From Neorhizobium huautlense (GTDB lineage: Bacteria; Pseudomonadota; Alphaproteobacteria; Rhizobiales; Rhizobiaceae), in the NCBI RefSeq assembly GCF_002968575.1, contig NZ_PVBM01000001.1, positions 62,001 to 126,000 on the forward strand: a DNA stretch of 64,000 nucleotides, given 5' to 3'. This document shows positions 36,588 through 47,281 of the stretch, piece after piece. Below the pieces are notes generated by a model, which ran no database searches, was not told the origin of the DNA, and saw nothing but the letters and a program-made list of their open reading frames with translations. A program made the translations under genes and the position numbers. How positions within the stretch are numbered: the stretch's first letter is position 1; the number at the start of each line of letters is the position of its first letter.

Positions 36588-37085
36588 TCACGGCTTCGGC
36601 TTGCCGTTCTTCCAGACAACCTGCTGGCCATAGAGCGGCACGGTCGAGATCGCCATTTTGGCCGATCCTTCCACGACCTGCCGCGAATGGGCAAGATAGA
36701 CCAGCGTATCGTTCGCCTGGTCATAGATGCGCTTGACGAGGAGGTCCTTCCAGATCAACGAGCGGCCCTCGCGGAACACTTCCTCGCCCCCTCGGGACAG
36801 GTCGATTTCGCCGATCTCGATCGGGCCTGTCTGGCGGCAGGCGATGGAACTGTTCGAGGGGTCCTCGAACCAGTTGCCCTTTTTGAGGCGGTCGATAATG
36901 CTCCGGTCGAAATAGGTGACGTGGCAGGTCACGCCCTTGATTTCCGGATCGGCAATCGCCTCGACGATAATGTCGTTGCCGATCCAGTCGACCCCTACCT
37001 TGCCGATAACTTCGGCAGACGTGGGTGCCGCAAGGGCGCAGAACGAAAGCGCGGCGGCAGATACGAGGCAGGCCAGTCGGTTCAT
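36588..37085 (-). CDS. creA: CreA family periplasmic protein
   Basis: Starting at the ATG at 37085, the 165-residue protein has a signal peptide (about 1-23, ending TSA) and the CreA domain: GKVGVDWIGNDIIVEAIADP, CHVTYFD and DPSNSSIACRQTGPI. Two Cys (about 52 and 83) may form a disulfide. CreA is widespread in proteobacteria, but its role is not established. The frame extends 20 residues upstream without signal-peptide logic. It converges with the FAD dehydrogenase gene. Confidence 0.92.
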   Translation of the reverse strand: MNRLACLVSAAALSFCALAAPTSAEVIGKVGVDWIGNDIIVEAIADPEIKGVTCHVTYFDRSIIDRLKKGNWFEDPSNSSIACRQTGPIEIGEIDLSRGGEEVFREGRSLIWKDLLVKRIYDQANDTLVYLAHSRQVVEGSAKMAISTVPLYGQQVVWKNGKPKP

Positions 37086-37167
37086 GGGTGCGGGCTCCGG
37101 TAAACGATCCGTGATCTGAGATAAGAAGCGCCGGAGCAGAAACAAGCAGGCCCCTCGCAGTAGGGGT

Positions 37168-37815
37168 CTATTTCAGCCTGCAGGTGCAGGGATCATAACC
37201 GCCGGAAAAGAGCCTCCCGACCTTCATTCCGATCATCGCGGGTATGTCGCGCACGTGCGAGACCTGAAGCGAACGGGCGATGGCGATCGCCGCCTGACCG
37301 CAAATTGCGGCATCCTCTGCCGCATTATGATGGGCAAACCGTAATCCCAGATGTCCGGCAAGGACATTGAGTTTGTGCGAACCGAGATGCGGCCAGACCT
37401 TCTTTGCCATCTTCACGCTGCAGAGATAGGAAAGTTCGGGATAGCCAAGCCGATAGACGTCCAAACAGGCGCGCCACACGCTGAAATCGAAGGCGGCGTT
37501 GTGAGCGATCATTGTCGCCCCACGGAAATCATCGGCAAACTCTTCCATCACCTCAGGAAATTCCCCGGCGTCTTCGACATGTTCCGGCCGGATCCCGTGG
37601 ATCGCCACGTTGAATGAAGAAAAACGCATATCCTTCGGGCGAATGAGCCTCTCTTCGACGCGCACGACCTTGTTATCCTCAATCCATGCAAGCCCGACGG
37701 AACAGGCGCTGGCGCGCTGTTCGTTGGCTGTTTCGAAGTCGATGGCGATGGTCTTCAAGGGCTGGTTCCGAACGAATATGCACTGACTTCTATCGTTGCC
37801 CGATTGATTCGGCAA
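37168..37815 (-). CDS. DnaQ-type 3'-5' exonuclease (DEDDh)
   Basis: The product resembles the proofreading exonuclease domain of DNA polymerase III epsilon but without a polymerase-binding tail. DEDDh residues are visible: Asp and Glu in AIDFETA, Asp in HNAAFDFSVW and the final His/Asp in AHHNAAEDA. The open frame starts at 37815 (215 residues), but the conserved fold begins at LKTIAIDFE. A TTG at 37758 with GGAA 8 bases upstream is therefore a likely start, giving 196 residues. It may act in repair or RNA turnover; it does not replace the replicative dnaQ. Confidence 0.85.
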   Translation of the reverse strand: MPNQSGNDRSQCIFVRNQPLKTIAIDFETANEQRASACSVGLAWIEDNKVVRVEERLIRPKDMRFSSFNVAIHGIRPEHVEDAGEFPEVMEEFADDFRGATMIAHNAAFDFSVWRACLDVYRLGYPELSYLCSVKMAKKVWPHLGSHKLNVLAGHLGLRFAHHNAAEDAAICGQAAIAIARSLQVSHVRDIPAMIGMKVGRLFSGGYDPCTCRLK

Positions 37816-37969
37816 AGACGGTTGTCATCGATCATCTCTTGACGCGCCACACAACCTCTGGCTTCATACGCTCCATGATCAGCTTCGCCGCCCACATGCA
37901 TCTTACCCTGACCATTCACCCCGCAGGATGCGTGGCGGTATTGGCGCGTTAACCGGTCATCCGTCCACC

Positions 37970-37992
37970 AACCCTGCCGAAGCGGCAGGGTT
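37970..37992. other. 10-bp perfect hairpin between the exonuclease and GNAT genes
   Basis: AACCCTGCCG (37970-37979) pairs with CGGCAGGGTT (37983-37992) around a 3-base loop. No T run follows on either strand, so it is not a typical terminator. It lies 44 bases before the acetyltransferase ATG. Confidence 0.4.
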
Positions 37993-38035
37993 CGGTCATT
38001 CCGCTCTGCTTCGGCGCCCAACGAAGGAGAGCAAA

Positions 38036-38575
38036 ATGAAACGCATTCAAGACGCCCGCGAAAAGCCGCCACGACCGGAAAGGTTTGGCGATGTGCTGAT
38101 CCGCGCCGCCTGCCCTGCCGATGCGGAAAAGATTACCGCGCTCGCCAATATGTACGGCTACCGCTACGGCACGCTACGCCTGCCCTTCCAGACGGTCGAG
38201 GAGACCCGCAAAGGGCTCGAATCCCCTAATCCAGGAGCAAAAAGACTGGTGGCGGAACGCAACAGTCAGATCGTCGGCGACGTATTTCTGGGACCGATGC
38301 TCGGTCGACGACGCCACGCAGCGTCGATCGGCATCGGGGTGAACGATGATTTCGTGGGAAACGGCGTCGGAAACGCATTGATGATGGCCATTCTTGACAT
38401 CGCCGACAATTGGCTGGATCTGCGCCGTGTCGAACTGACAGTCTTCGTCGACAACGTAAAAGCGATCCGTCTCTACGAGAAGAATGGCTTCGTGAAGGAA
38501 GGTCATTTGAGAGAATTCGCCTTCCGCGACGGCCAATATATCGATGCTTATTCGATGGCTCGTCTAAAGGGTTGA
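38036..38575 (+). CDS. GNAT family N-acetyltransferase
   Basis: The start is the ATG at 38036, preceded by GAAGGAGA; the 36 residues read before it lack support. The 179-residue protein is one GNAT domain: VLIRAACPADAEKI opens it, the acetyl-CoA pyrophosphate loop is seen around GVNDDFVGNGVGNALM (about 100-115), and the C-terminal block RVELTVFVDNVKAIRLYEKNGF (about 130-151) is typical of the RimI/YjaB-like groups. The substrate is unknown. It ends 3 bases before the facing ligA gene. Confidence 0.9.
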   Translation: MKRIQDAREKPPRPERFGDVLIRAACPADAEKITALANMYGYRYGTLRLPFQTVEETRKGLESPNPGAKRLVAERNSQIVGDVFLGPMLGRRRHAASIGIGVNDDFVGNGVGNALMMAILDIADNWLDLRRVELTVFVDNVKAIRLYEKNGFVKEGHLREFAFRDGQYIDAYSMARLKG

Positions 38576-38578
38576 CGA

Positions 38579-40807
<2,229 letters not shown>

Positions 40808-42481
40808 TCAGCCGCTTCCGGCAAGCAGGCGCTTCGCCGCTGCGCGCGCCTCATCGGTGACGGAAGCGCCGGCCAGCATACGGGCTATTTCCTCCATCCG
40901 GTGTTCCGGCTCCATCGTCGCAACGCGAGTGGCGATTTTTTCAGAACCTTCGCCCGCCGGTCCTTTGGAGATCAGAAGATGCGTCGCGGCACGGGCAGCC
41001 ACCTGCGGGGCGTGGGTGACCGAGAGCACCTGCACTTTTTCCGAAAGCCGCTTCAGCCGCTGACCGATTGCATCCGCTACCGCGCCGCCGACGCCCGTAT
41101 CGATTTCGTCGAAGACCAACGTCGGAGCCGAGCCGCGATCCGCCAGCGCCACCTTCAGCGCCAGCAGGAACCGCGACAGCTCGCCTCCCGAAGCTACCCT
41201 CATGATCGGACCAGGCCGCGTGCCGGGGTTGGTCTGGACGTGGAACTCTACCCTGTCGATACCCTCGGCGGTCGCGGCTTCGGGATCGCTCGTCACGTCG
41301 ACCATGAAGCGCGCTCGCTCGAGCTTCAGCGCCGGCAATTCAGCCATGACCGCTTCTGCCAGGGCTTCGGCGCCGTGGCGGCGTTTCTCCGACAGAACGG
41401 AAGCCGCTTGATCGTATTCGATCTTTGCCGCGACCGCGAGCTTCTCGAGTTCAAGGAGTCTTTCCTCTCCCGCATCGAGATCGGCAAGATCGGCCACCAT
41501 TTTTTCGGCAAGCGCAGGCAGGTCGGCCACCGCGACCGAATACTTGCGGCCAGCGGCGCGAAGCGCAAAAAGCCGCTCTTCGACGCGCTCCAGCTCCCGC
41601 GGATCGAACTCCGTCTTGCGCAGCGCGGCCTCTACTTCCATCTGCGCATTCGAAAGGTGGTTCAGGGCCTGGTCGAGGAGTTCGACGGTTTCTTCAAGAA
41701 GGCCCGGCGCCTCATGGCTCTTGCGCTCCAGGCGGCGGACCAGCGAAGCGATCAGCGGCACCGGCGATGCATTACCATTCAGAAATTCGGAGGCCTCAGA
41801 AATGTCGCCGGCAATACGCTCGGCCTTCTGCATGCGGGAGCGCTGCTCGGCAAGCTCGTCCTCTTCGCCGTCGCGCGGCGCCAGTACCTCAAGCTCCTCG
41901 ACCGATGCGCGGATATAGTCGGCTTCACGCGCGGCAGCCTCCACTTTGGCTCGGTGGGTCCTGAATGCGCGCTCCGCGTCCCGCCAGGAGCGATAGAGAC
42001 CGGAAATAGCCTGCACTTCTTCCGTCAGGCCGACAAAGGCGTCCAGCAGCGTGCGATGGACATCCGTATCGATCAGCGCACGATCGTCGTGCTGGCCGTG
42101 AATCTCGACGAGCAGTTGACCCGCCTGCCGCATGAGTTGCACGCTCACCGGCTGGTCGTTGATGGAGGCGCGCGTGCGGCCGTCGGCGGATTGGACGCGC
42201 CGGAAAATCAGGTCGCCATCGTCATCTATGCCGTTTTCACGCAGGAGCCGGCGAGCGTCGTGGTTGCCGGGCACATCGAAGACCGCAGTGACCTGCCCCC
42301 TCTCCTCACCATGCCGAACCAGCCCTCCATCGCCGCGACCGCCTAGCGCAAGCGAGAGACTATCAAGGAGGATAGACTTGCCCGCACCCGTCTCACCGGT
42401 CAACACCGACAGGCCGGTCTCGAAGGCAAGATCCAGCCGCTCGATCAGAACGATATCCCGGATCGATAACTGGCTCAGCAT
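40808..42481 (-). CDS. recN: DNA repair protein RecN
   Basis: RecN is an SMC-like ATPase used in double-strand break repair. The 557-residue protein has Walker A in LTGETGAGKSILLD (about 27-40), a long helical middle (about 160-380), the signature segment ASGGELSRFLLALKVAL (about 423-439) and Walker B in TLVFDEIDTGVGG (about 448-460). The order recN-ligA behind bamD is the usual rhizobial arrangement at the end of the division cluster. It lies 24 bases after bamD. Confidence 0.96.
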   Translation of the reverse strand: MLSQLSIRDIVLIERLDLAFETGLSVLTGETGAGKSILLDSLSLALGGRGDGGLVRHGEERGQVTAVFDVPGNHDARRLLRENGIDDDGDLIFRRVQSADGRTRASINDQPVSVQLMRQAGQLLVEIHGQHDDRALIDTDVHRTLLDAFVGLTEEVQAISGLYRSWRDAERAFRTHRAKVEAAAREADYIRASVEELEVLAPRDGEEDELAEQRSRMQKAERIAGDISEASEFLNGNASPVPLIASLVRRLERKSHEAPGLLEETVELLDQALNHLSNAQMEVEAALRKTEFDPRELERVEERLFALRAAGRKYSVAVADLPALAEKMVADLADLDAGEERLLELEKLAVAAKIEYDQAASVLSEKRRHGAEALAEAVMAELPALKLERARFMVDVTSDPEAATAEGIDRVEFHVQTNPGTRPGPIMRVASGGELSRFLLALKVALADRGSAPTLVFDEIDTGVGGAVADAIGQRLKRLSEKVQVLSVTHAPQVAARAATHLLISKGPAGEGSEKIATRVATMEPEHRMEEIARMLAGASVTDEARAAAKRLLAGSG

Positions 42482-42505
42482 GTTTCCTCGATACCGCGCC
42501 CAGTC

Positions 42506-43348
42506 TCAGGCGCCGATGAGCTTGGCCCCGGCGCGCGAAATCCACGAGCCTCGGTTTTCGCGAGGCTCTACACCGCCGCCCTGCAGCAGCTTGTAGGAAT
42601 CCGCATACCACTGGCTGTCCGGATAGTTTCGCCCAAGCACAGCTGCCGCAGTCTGGGCTTCCTCCACGATGCCCATCGCATAATAGGCTTCGGTGAGTCG
42701 CGCCAGTGCCTCTTCCACTTGGTTGGTATTCGAAAACTGCTCCACGACATTCCGAAAACGTCTTACCGCGGCAAGATATTCCTTGCGCTCCAGGTAATAG
42801 CGGCCGACCTGCATTTCTTTGCCGGCGAGCTGATCGCGCGCAAACCGGATCTTGGCCTGTGCATCCTCCACATATTCCGAATCCGGATAGTCCTTCACGA
42901 CCTTGTTCATAGCTTCGATCGTACGGTTGGCGGCACGCTGATCCTGCGTCACGTCAGCGATCTGCTTCGAATGAGCAAGGCCGATGAGGTACTGCACATA
43001 AGCCGAATCCTGCGACTGCGGATACTGGTTCATATAGCGGTTGCCGGTCGCGATCGCTTCGTCGTTGCGGCCAAGCCGATATTTCGTGAAGGTGCTCATG
43101 ACCAGCGCCTTGCGCCCCCATTCCGTAAACGGGTTCTGCTTGTCGATCGCGTCGAACTTTCGCGAAGCCTCCGACAGATTGCCGGCCTTCATGTTGGCAA
43201 GCCCCTGATTGTAGAGGGCCTCCGGCGGATCCGTTTCCATGCCGAGCTTGGTAATGTCGATATCTCGGTCCGATTGGCAGGCGGTTATGCCAAACCCGGC
43301 GCCGATAAGCACCAGCGAGACAAGCGCTAATCTTGCCGTCTTACGCAT
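42506..43348 (-). CDS. bamD: outer membrane assembly lipoprotein BamD
   Basis: BamD is the essential lipoprotein of the beta-barrel assembly machine. Starting at the ATG at 43348, the product is 280 residues; an alternative ATG at 43372, with AGGA 8 bases upstream, adds 8 residues. A lipoprotein signal (about 1-24) ends in GITAC. TPR-like repeats follow (EALYNQGLANMKAGNLSEA, AVRRFRNVVEQFSNTNQVEEA). The far-upstream frame start is not credible. It lies between lpxC and recN on the minus strand and has its own promoter region with two copies of a palindromic motif. Confidence 0.95.
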   Translation of the reverse strand: MRKTARLALVSLVLIGAGFGITACQSDRDIDITKLGMETDPPEALYNQGLANMKAGNLSEASRKFDAIDKQNPFTEWGRKALVMSTFTKYRLGRNDEAIATGNRYMNQYPQSQDSAYVQYLIGLAHSKQIADVTQDQRAANRTIEAMNKVVKDYPDSEYVEDAQAKIRFARDQLAGKEMQVGRYYLERKEYLAAVRRFRNVVEQFSNTNQVEEALARLTEAYYAMGIVEEAQTAAAVLGRNYPDSQWYADSYKLLQGGGVEPRENRGSWISRAGAKLIGA

Positions 43349-43461
43349 TCCAACAGACCTTACATGATTCATTAGACAGTTCCTGATCGTCCCGCGCACA
43401 AACGCCCTGCCCCGAGCAGGCCGTTCTAGCCATAAAAGCAAAGGGAGAGCAACGCAATGCT

Positions 43462-43494
43462 GTGGCATTAATGCATTTTTGTGGCATTGATGCC
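43462..43494. repeat. two direct copies of TGTGGCATTRATGC
   Basis: TGTGGCATTAATGC (43462-43475) and TGTGGCATTGATGC (43481-43494) are 19 bases apart start to start, about two helix turns. The core GCATTAATGC is a perfect palindrome. The position between the lpxC terminator and bamD suggests a tandem operator; the regulator is unknown. Confidence 0.4.
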
Positions 43495-43510
43495 AGCATC
43501 GGCATCCTCC

Positions 43511-43542
43511 CAAAAGAAAAGGCCGCTCCCGAAGAAGCGGCC
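43511..43542 (-). terminator. rho-independent terminator of lpxC
   Basis: On the minus strand GGCCGCT pairs with AGCGGCC, followed by TTTTCTTTT. It lies 24-55 bases after the lpxC stop. Confidence 0.85.
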
Positions 43543-43565
43543 AAGTCGACTGGATCGGAGTTCTA

Positions 43566-44522
43566 TCAGGCGGACCAGGGTGCCATTTCCGGCATGCTGA
43601 CCGGTACGAACTCACCTGCCCGCACGCGCGCCGAACGCGAAGACGGAGCCTCGACCACCTCATAGGCGGTCGGATCGCTCATCAACGCCTTCAGCGCATT
43701 GGCATTCATTTTGTGACCGCCTCGATAAGAACGGTAACAGCCAATAAACTGGGCACCGGCCAACGCCAGATCACCAACAGCGTCGAGCGTCTTGTGACGG
43801 ACGAACTCGTCCTCGTAACGCAGGCCCTCGACATTGACGATCGTATCGTCGTCGGAGATCACGACGGAATTTTCCAGCGACGAACCAAGCGCATAACCAG
43901 CCGCCCAGAGCCGTTCCACGTCACGCATGAAGCCGAAGGTGCGTGCGCGTGAAAGCTCCTGCTTGAAGGTAGCGGCCGTCAGGTCGCCCTTCCAGGTCTG
44001 GCGGCCGATGAGCGGCGAGGAAAAGTCAATTTCGACTTCAAACCGGGTGCCGTCATAAGGGCGAAACTCGGCCCAGGAAGCACCGGAATCGATCCGCACC
44101 GGCTTTATGACGCGGATGTAACGCCGCTTGACGCCCTGATTGACGAGGCCGACCTGCTCGATCGCTTCGATGAACGGCAAGGAACTGCCATCCATGATCG
44201 GCATCTCGCCGCCGTCGACTTCGACGACGATGTTGTCGACACCGAGCGCGTAGAGCGCTGCCATCACATGTTCAATCGTGGCAACCCATTTCGCGGGCGA
44301 GCTGCCGAGAACCGTGCAGAGGTCCGTTTGACCTACATGGGAGGAAACGGCGCGATATTCGACGGAGCTGCCATCATTGAGAATACGGCTGAAGACCACG
44401 CCCGTGCCCGCTTCCGCAGGCTGGAACGTAATACCGACTGGAGCTCCAGAATGAACACCGATACCCTTGAGGCTCACCGGAGCGGCAATGGTGTTCTGGA
44501 AACCGAGCAATCCGATGGTCAT
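43566..44522 (-). CDS. lpxC: UDP-3-O-acyl-N-acetylglucosamine deacetylase
   Basis: LpxC catalyses the committed step of lipid A synthesis. From the ATG at 44522, supported by AAGG 7-10 bases upstream, the product is 318 residues; the open frame extends 86 residues further but that part is not LpxC-like. Zn ligands are visible in TIEHVMAALYALG (His near 79) and RHKTLDAVGDLALAG (His and Asp near 237-242), and the catalytic His in YRGGHKMNAN. The gene lies between the intron behind ftsZ and bamD. Confidence 0.96.
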   Translation of the reverse strand: MTIGLLGFQNTIAAPVSLKGIGVHSGAPVGITFQPAEAGTGVVFSRILNDGSSVEYRAVSSHVGQTDLCTVLGSSPAKWVATIEHVMAALYALGVDNIVVEVDGGEMPIMDGSSLPFIEAIEQVGLVNQGVKRRYIRVIKPVRIDSGASWAEFRPYDGTRFEVEIDFSSPLIGRQTWKGDLTAATFKQELSRARTFGFMRDVERLWAAGYALGSSLENSVVISDDDTIVNVEGLRYEDEFVRHKTLDAVGDLALAGAQFIGCYRSYRGGHKMNANALKALMSDPTAYEVVEAPSSRSARVRAGEFVPVSMPEMAPWSA

Positions 44523-44716
44523 TCCTGCTGCCTTCTTTTCGTCGGATCCGCAAACCAGAAGATCCGAAATTCTTAGCGCCTTTTGTAGCCGACCGTCTGA
44601 ATCGGCGGGTCTTTTCGGCGTCTCTTCAGCATCCTTCATACGCAGCCATCCGGAACATTCCAAATCACTGTTCGTTTCGAATTGTAACGTTGCTAACTCT
44701 AAGTCTTGATTGAGAA

Positions 44717-45343
44717 ATCGGGATAGGGGGGAGCCTATTGGCTCCGCCCCTCCCACACCACCCGGCATGCGGGTCCGCACCGGGCGGTTGGAGCAGTTGA
44801 GGTCGTCAGGCCCGTAGTTCTCCCGGCCTGGCGCCTGGGTTTGCTTATTCTGGTTCGGCGGATTTGATTTCTCGCTGCCGTGGCCCTTCGGGCTTCACCC
44901 TATCTTCCAGATCGGCGAGCTTCGCTGACGCGACCATCTGAGACCATTCAAATCCGATAACCAGCGGCTCTCCCTTCCGCTCCTTCGGCCCTTCGTTCGC
45001 GCAAGGCGCTCCTACTACGGCCTCTGCTGACTTCTCGCTCCGGCTCGACACCGTCGCCCTTTCAGGCACAAGGCGAGATCTCCCCAGGTAAGAACGCATT
45101 CCTTCGCTGCACGACCGCCGGATTTACGCCACCGCCCCTTGGTCACAAGAGCTTCGCGGAATGTTGCCCGCTCGCCCTGGTCGGCACCGCCTCATATCCG
45201 GTTCTTGTCCATCGGCCCGCAGGTTCGATCCACGCTTCCTCCCCACGGTCGGTCGCCCTTCCGCAGTTGCGCTTCACTTCGCTCGCCATGACCAGCTTAC
45301 GGTGGGACTTCCACCCACAAGAATGCGCCCATGCTGGGCGCAC
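44717..45343 (-). mobile_element. ORF-less group II intron, probably class C
   Basis: Read on the minus strand, the 627-nt element begins GTGCGCCC (GUGYG consensus) and ends CCTATCCCGAT, with an unpaired A 8 bases from the end inside a domain VI-like hairpin. Before that lies a domain V-like hairpin (44755-44792; ACCGCCCGG pairing with CCGGGTGGT around a 2-base bulge). GACAAG (45204-45209) matches the six exon bases CTTGTT next to the 5' junction with one G-U pair, as EBS1/IBS1 should. Insertion directly behind a terminator hairpin is typical of class C introns. No reverse transcriptase is left: intact relatives are about 1.9 kb. Confidence 0.75.
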
Positions 45344-45374
45344 AACAAGGAAAGCCCGGATCTATGATCCGGGC
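45344..45374 (-). terminator. ftsZ terminator, target of the intron
   Basis: GCCCGGATC (45366-45374 on the minus strand) pairs perfectly with GATCCGGGC (45354-45362) around a 3-base loop and is followed by CTTTCCTTGTT. The intron starts at the next base. Confidence 0.85.
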
Positions 45375-45403
45375 CTTCTTCACGTTTGGTGACTGCCGTT
45401 AAC

Positions 45404-47194
45404 CTAGTTCGACTGGCGCCGCAGGAAGGCCGGAATTTCCAGCTGATCTTCCTCATGATGAGCCTGCGGAACAGCCCGGCCGTGATCGTCGAGATTGCCA
45501 CGGCGCGGAGCATAGAGGCTTGCCTCGGGCGAAAGCGGACGGCGCTGCTGGGAAGCTTGAGCCGGCGCCGGCGCGGTCATGTCGGCATTGACCGGCTCCT
45601 CTTCCTCACGACGTCCCAGCGAATTGGTGATCCGCTTCAGGAGACCCATGGGACCCCGCTCTTCCTGCACGTGCTGTACCGGCTGAGAGCGACGATCCAT
45701 CTCCGCCTTCACCACCGGCGGAAAATCTTCCACCTTAGGCATGCGTACAGGCTCCATGACCGGCGACATCGACGGAGCAACCGGCTCGTGATGCTGCGGC
45801 TGCGCCATGCGCGGCGCGGGCTGGCTCATCTGAGGAGCCTGCGGCTGAACGTGGGCCTGCATCGGCGCAGGCTGCGGCGCCGGTGCAGGACGGTTGATGA
45901 CCGGAGCCGGAGCTTCGACCGGAGCAACACCAAAAATGCGGCTTTGCGGGCGGAATTCTTCCTGCGGCGGCTGCATCGCGGGCTGAGGCGCCGGGGCAGC
46001 GCGCTGAGGTTCGGCGATGGCGAGTTCACGCTCCATTTCCGCTTCCGCCATCCGGATGGTCTCGGCGATCGGATCGAAAGCCGGCTTGGGGGCCGGAACG
46101 GGAGCCGCCTGCATGACCGGAGCGGGAGCCGGCTGTGCAACCGAAGCTGCCGGCACCGCAGCCGACGGCCGGACAATCGGCTTTGCGGCGGCGCGCATTT
46201 CCGCAGCGCGGATATCGACGGACGCCGCACCGCGATCGATGCCGGTCGCAACGACCGATACGCGGATGAGGCCTTCCAGCGCTTCGTCGAACGTCGCGCC
46301 AAGAATGATATTGGCGTCCGGATCGACTTCTTCGCGAATACGCGTGGCGGCTTCGTCCACTTCGAAGAGCGTCAGGTCACGACCACCGGTGATCGAGATC
46401 AAGAGACCCTGTGCGCCCTTCATCGAGGTTTCGTCGAGGAGCGGGTTGGCGATCGCCGCTTCCGCAGCCTGCATGGCGCGGCCGGGACCCGAGGCTTCGC
46501 CGGTGCCCATCATCGCGCGGCCCATCTCGCGCATCACCGAACGGACGTCAGCGAAATCGAGGTTGATGAGGCCTTCCTTGACCATGAGGTCGGTGATGCA
46601 CGCAACACCCGAATAGAGAACCTGGTCGGCCATTGCGAAGGCGTCCGCGAAGGTCGTCTTGTCGTTGGCGATGCGGAAAAGGTTCTGGTTCGGGATGACG
46701 ATCAGCGTGTCGACCGACTTCTGAAGTTCCTGAATGCCCGATTCGGCAAGGCGCATGCGGCGCTGGCCTTCGAAATGGAACGGCTTGGTGACGACGCCGA
46801 CCGTCAGGATACCCTTGGAACGGGCGGCCTGCGCGACGACCGGCGCTGCACCCGTGCCCGTGCCGCCGCCCATACCGGCGGTCACGAAGCACATGTGAGT
46901 GCCGTTCAGATGATCGACGATCTCGTCGAGGCATTCTTCAGCGGCGGCGCGACCGACTTCCGGCTGCGAGCCTGCACCGAGACCTTCGGTAACCCGGGCA
47001 CCCATCTGGATGATCCGTTCGGCCTTTGTCATGGTCAGCGCCTGGGCGTCGGTGTTGGCGACGACGAAATCGACGCCCTCCAGCCCGGCCGTGATCATGT
47101 TGTTGACAGCGTTACCGCCGCCGCCACCGACGCCGAACACGGTAATCCGAGGCTTCAGCTCGGTGATGTCAGGCTTTTGCAGCTTGATGGTCAT
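45404..47194 (-). CDS. ftsZ: cell division GTPase FtsZ
   Basis: FtsZ forms the division ring. From the ATG at 47194 the product is 596 residues (the frame's first ATG adds 16 non-conserved residues). The tubulin signature GGGTGTG is at 109-115 and the GTPase core ends near 320. A long Pro/Ala/Gln-rich linker (about 320-580) follows, as in other alphaproteobacteria. The C-terminal peptide [12 protein letters not shown] binds FtsA and other membrane anchors. It is last of ddl-ftsQ-ftsA-ftsZ and ends in a strong terminator with an intron behind it. Confidence 0.97.
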   Translation of the reverse strand: MTIKLQKPDITELKPRITVFGVGGGGGNAVNNMITAGLEGVDFVVANTDAQALTMTKAERIIQMGARVTEGLGAGSQPEVGRAAAEECLDEIVDHLNGTHMCFVTAGMGGGTGTGAAPVVAQAARSKGILTVGVVTKPFHFEGQRRMRLAESGIQELQKSVDTLIVIPNQNLFRIANDKTTFADAFAMADQVLYSGVACITDLMVKEGLINLDFADVRSVMREMGRAMMGTGEASGPGRAMQAAEAAIANPLLDETSMKGAQGLLISITGGRDLTLFEVDEAATRIREEVDPDANIILGATFDEALEGLIRVSVVATGIDRGAASVDIRAAEMRAAAKPIVRPSAAVPAASVAQPAPAPVMQAAPVPAPKPAFDPIAETIRMAEAEMERELAIAEPQRAAPAPQPAMQPPQEEFRPQSRIFGVAPVEAPAPVINRPAPAPQPAPMQAHVQPQAPQMSQPAPRMAQPQHHEPVAPSMSPVMEPVRMPKVEDFPPVVKAEMDRRSQPVQHVQEERGPMGLLKRITNSLGRREEEEPVNADMTAPAPAQASQQRRPLSPEASLYAPRRGNLDDHGRAVPQAHHEEDQLEIPAFLRRQSN

Positions 47195-47281
47195 TGCACC
47201 AGTTCCTTCTCTCTCAGGCCGCATCGCCGCCGGCCAATTCATTCCAACTTTTCTCTGACGCAGCCGGCAGATACCGCTGTA

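Noticed and set aside
44523..44716. 86-residue N-terminal extension of LpxC
   Set aside because: LpxC homology begins at the ATG at 44522 with a ribosome site; the extension runs through the promoter region into the intron end.
44845..45099. 84-residue frame within the group II intron
   Set aside because: It lies in the ribozyme part and has no reverse transcriptase motif, so it is not listed as a gene.
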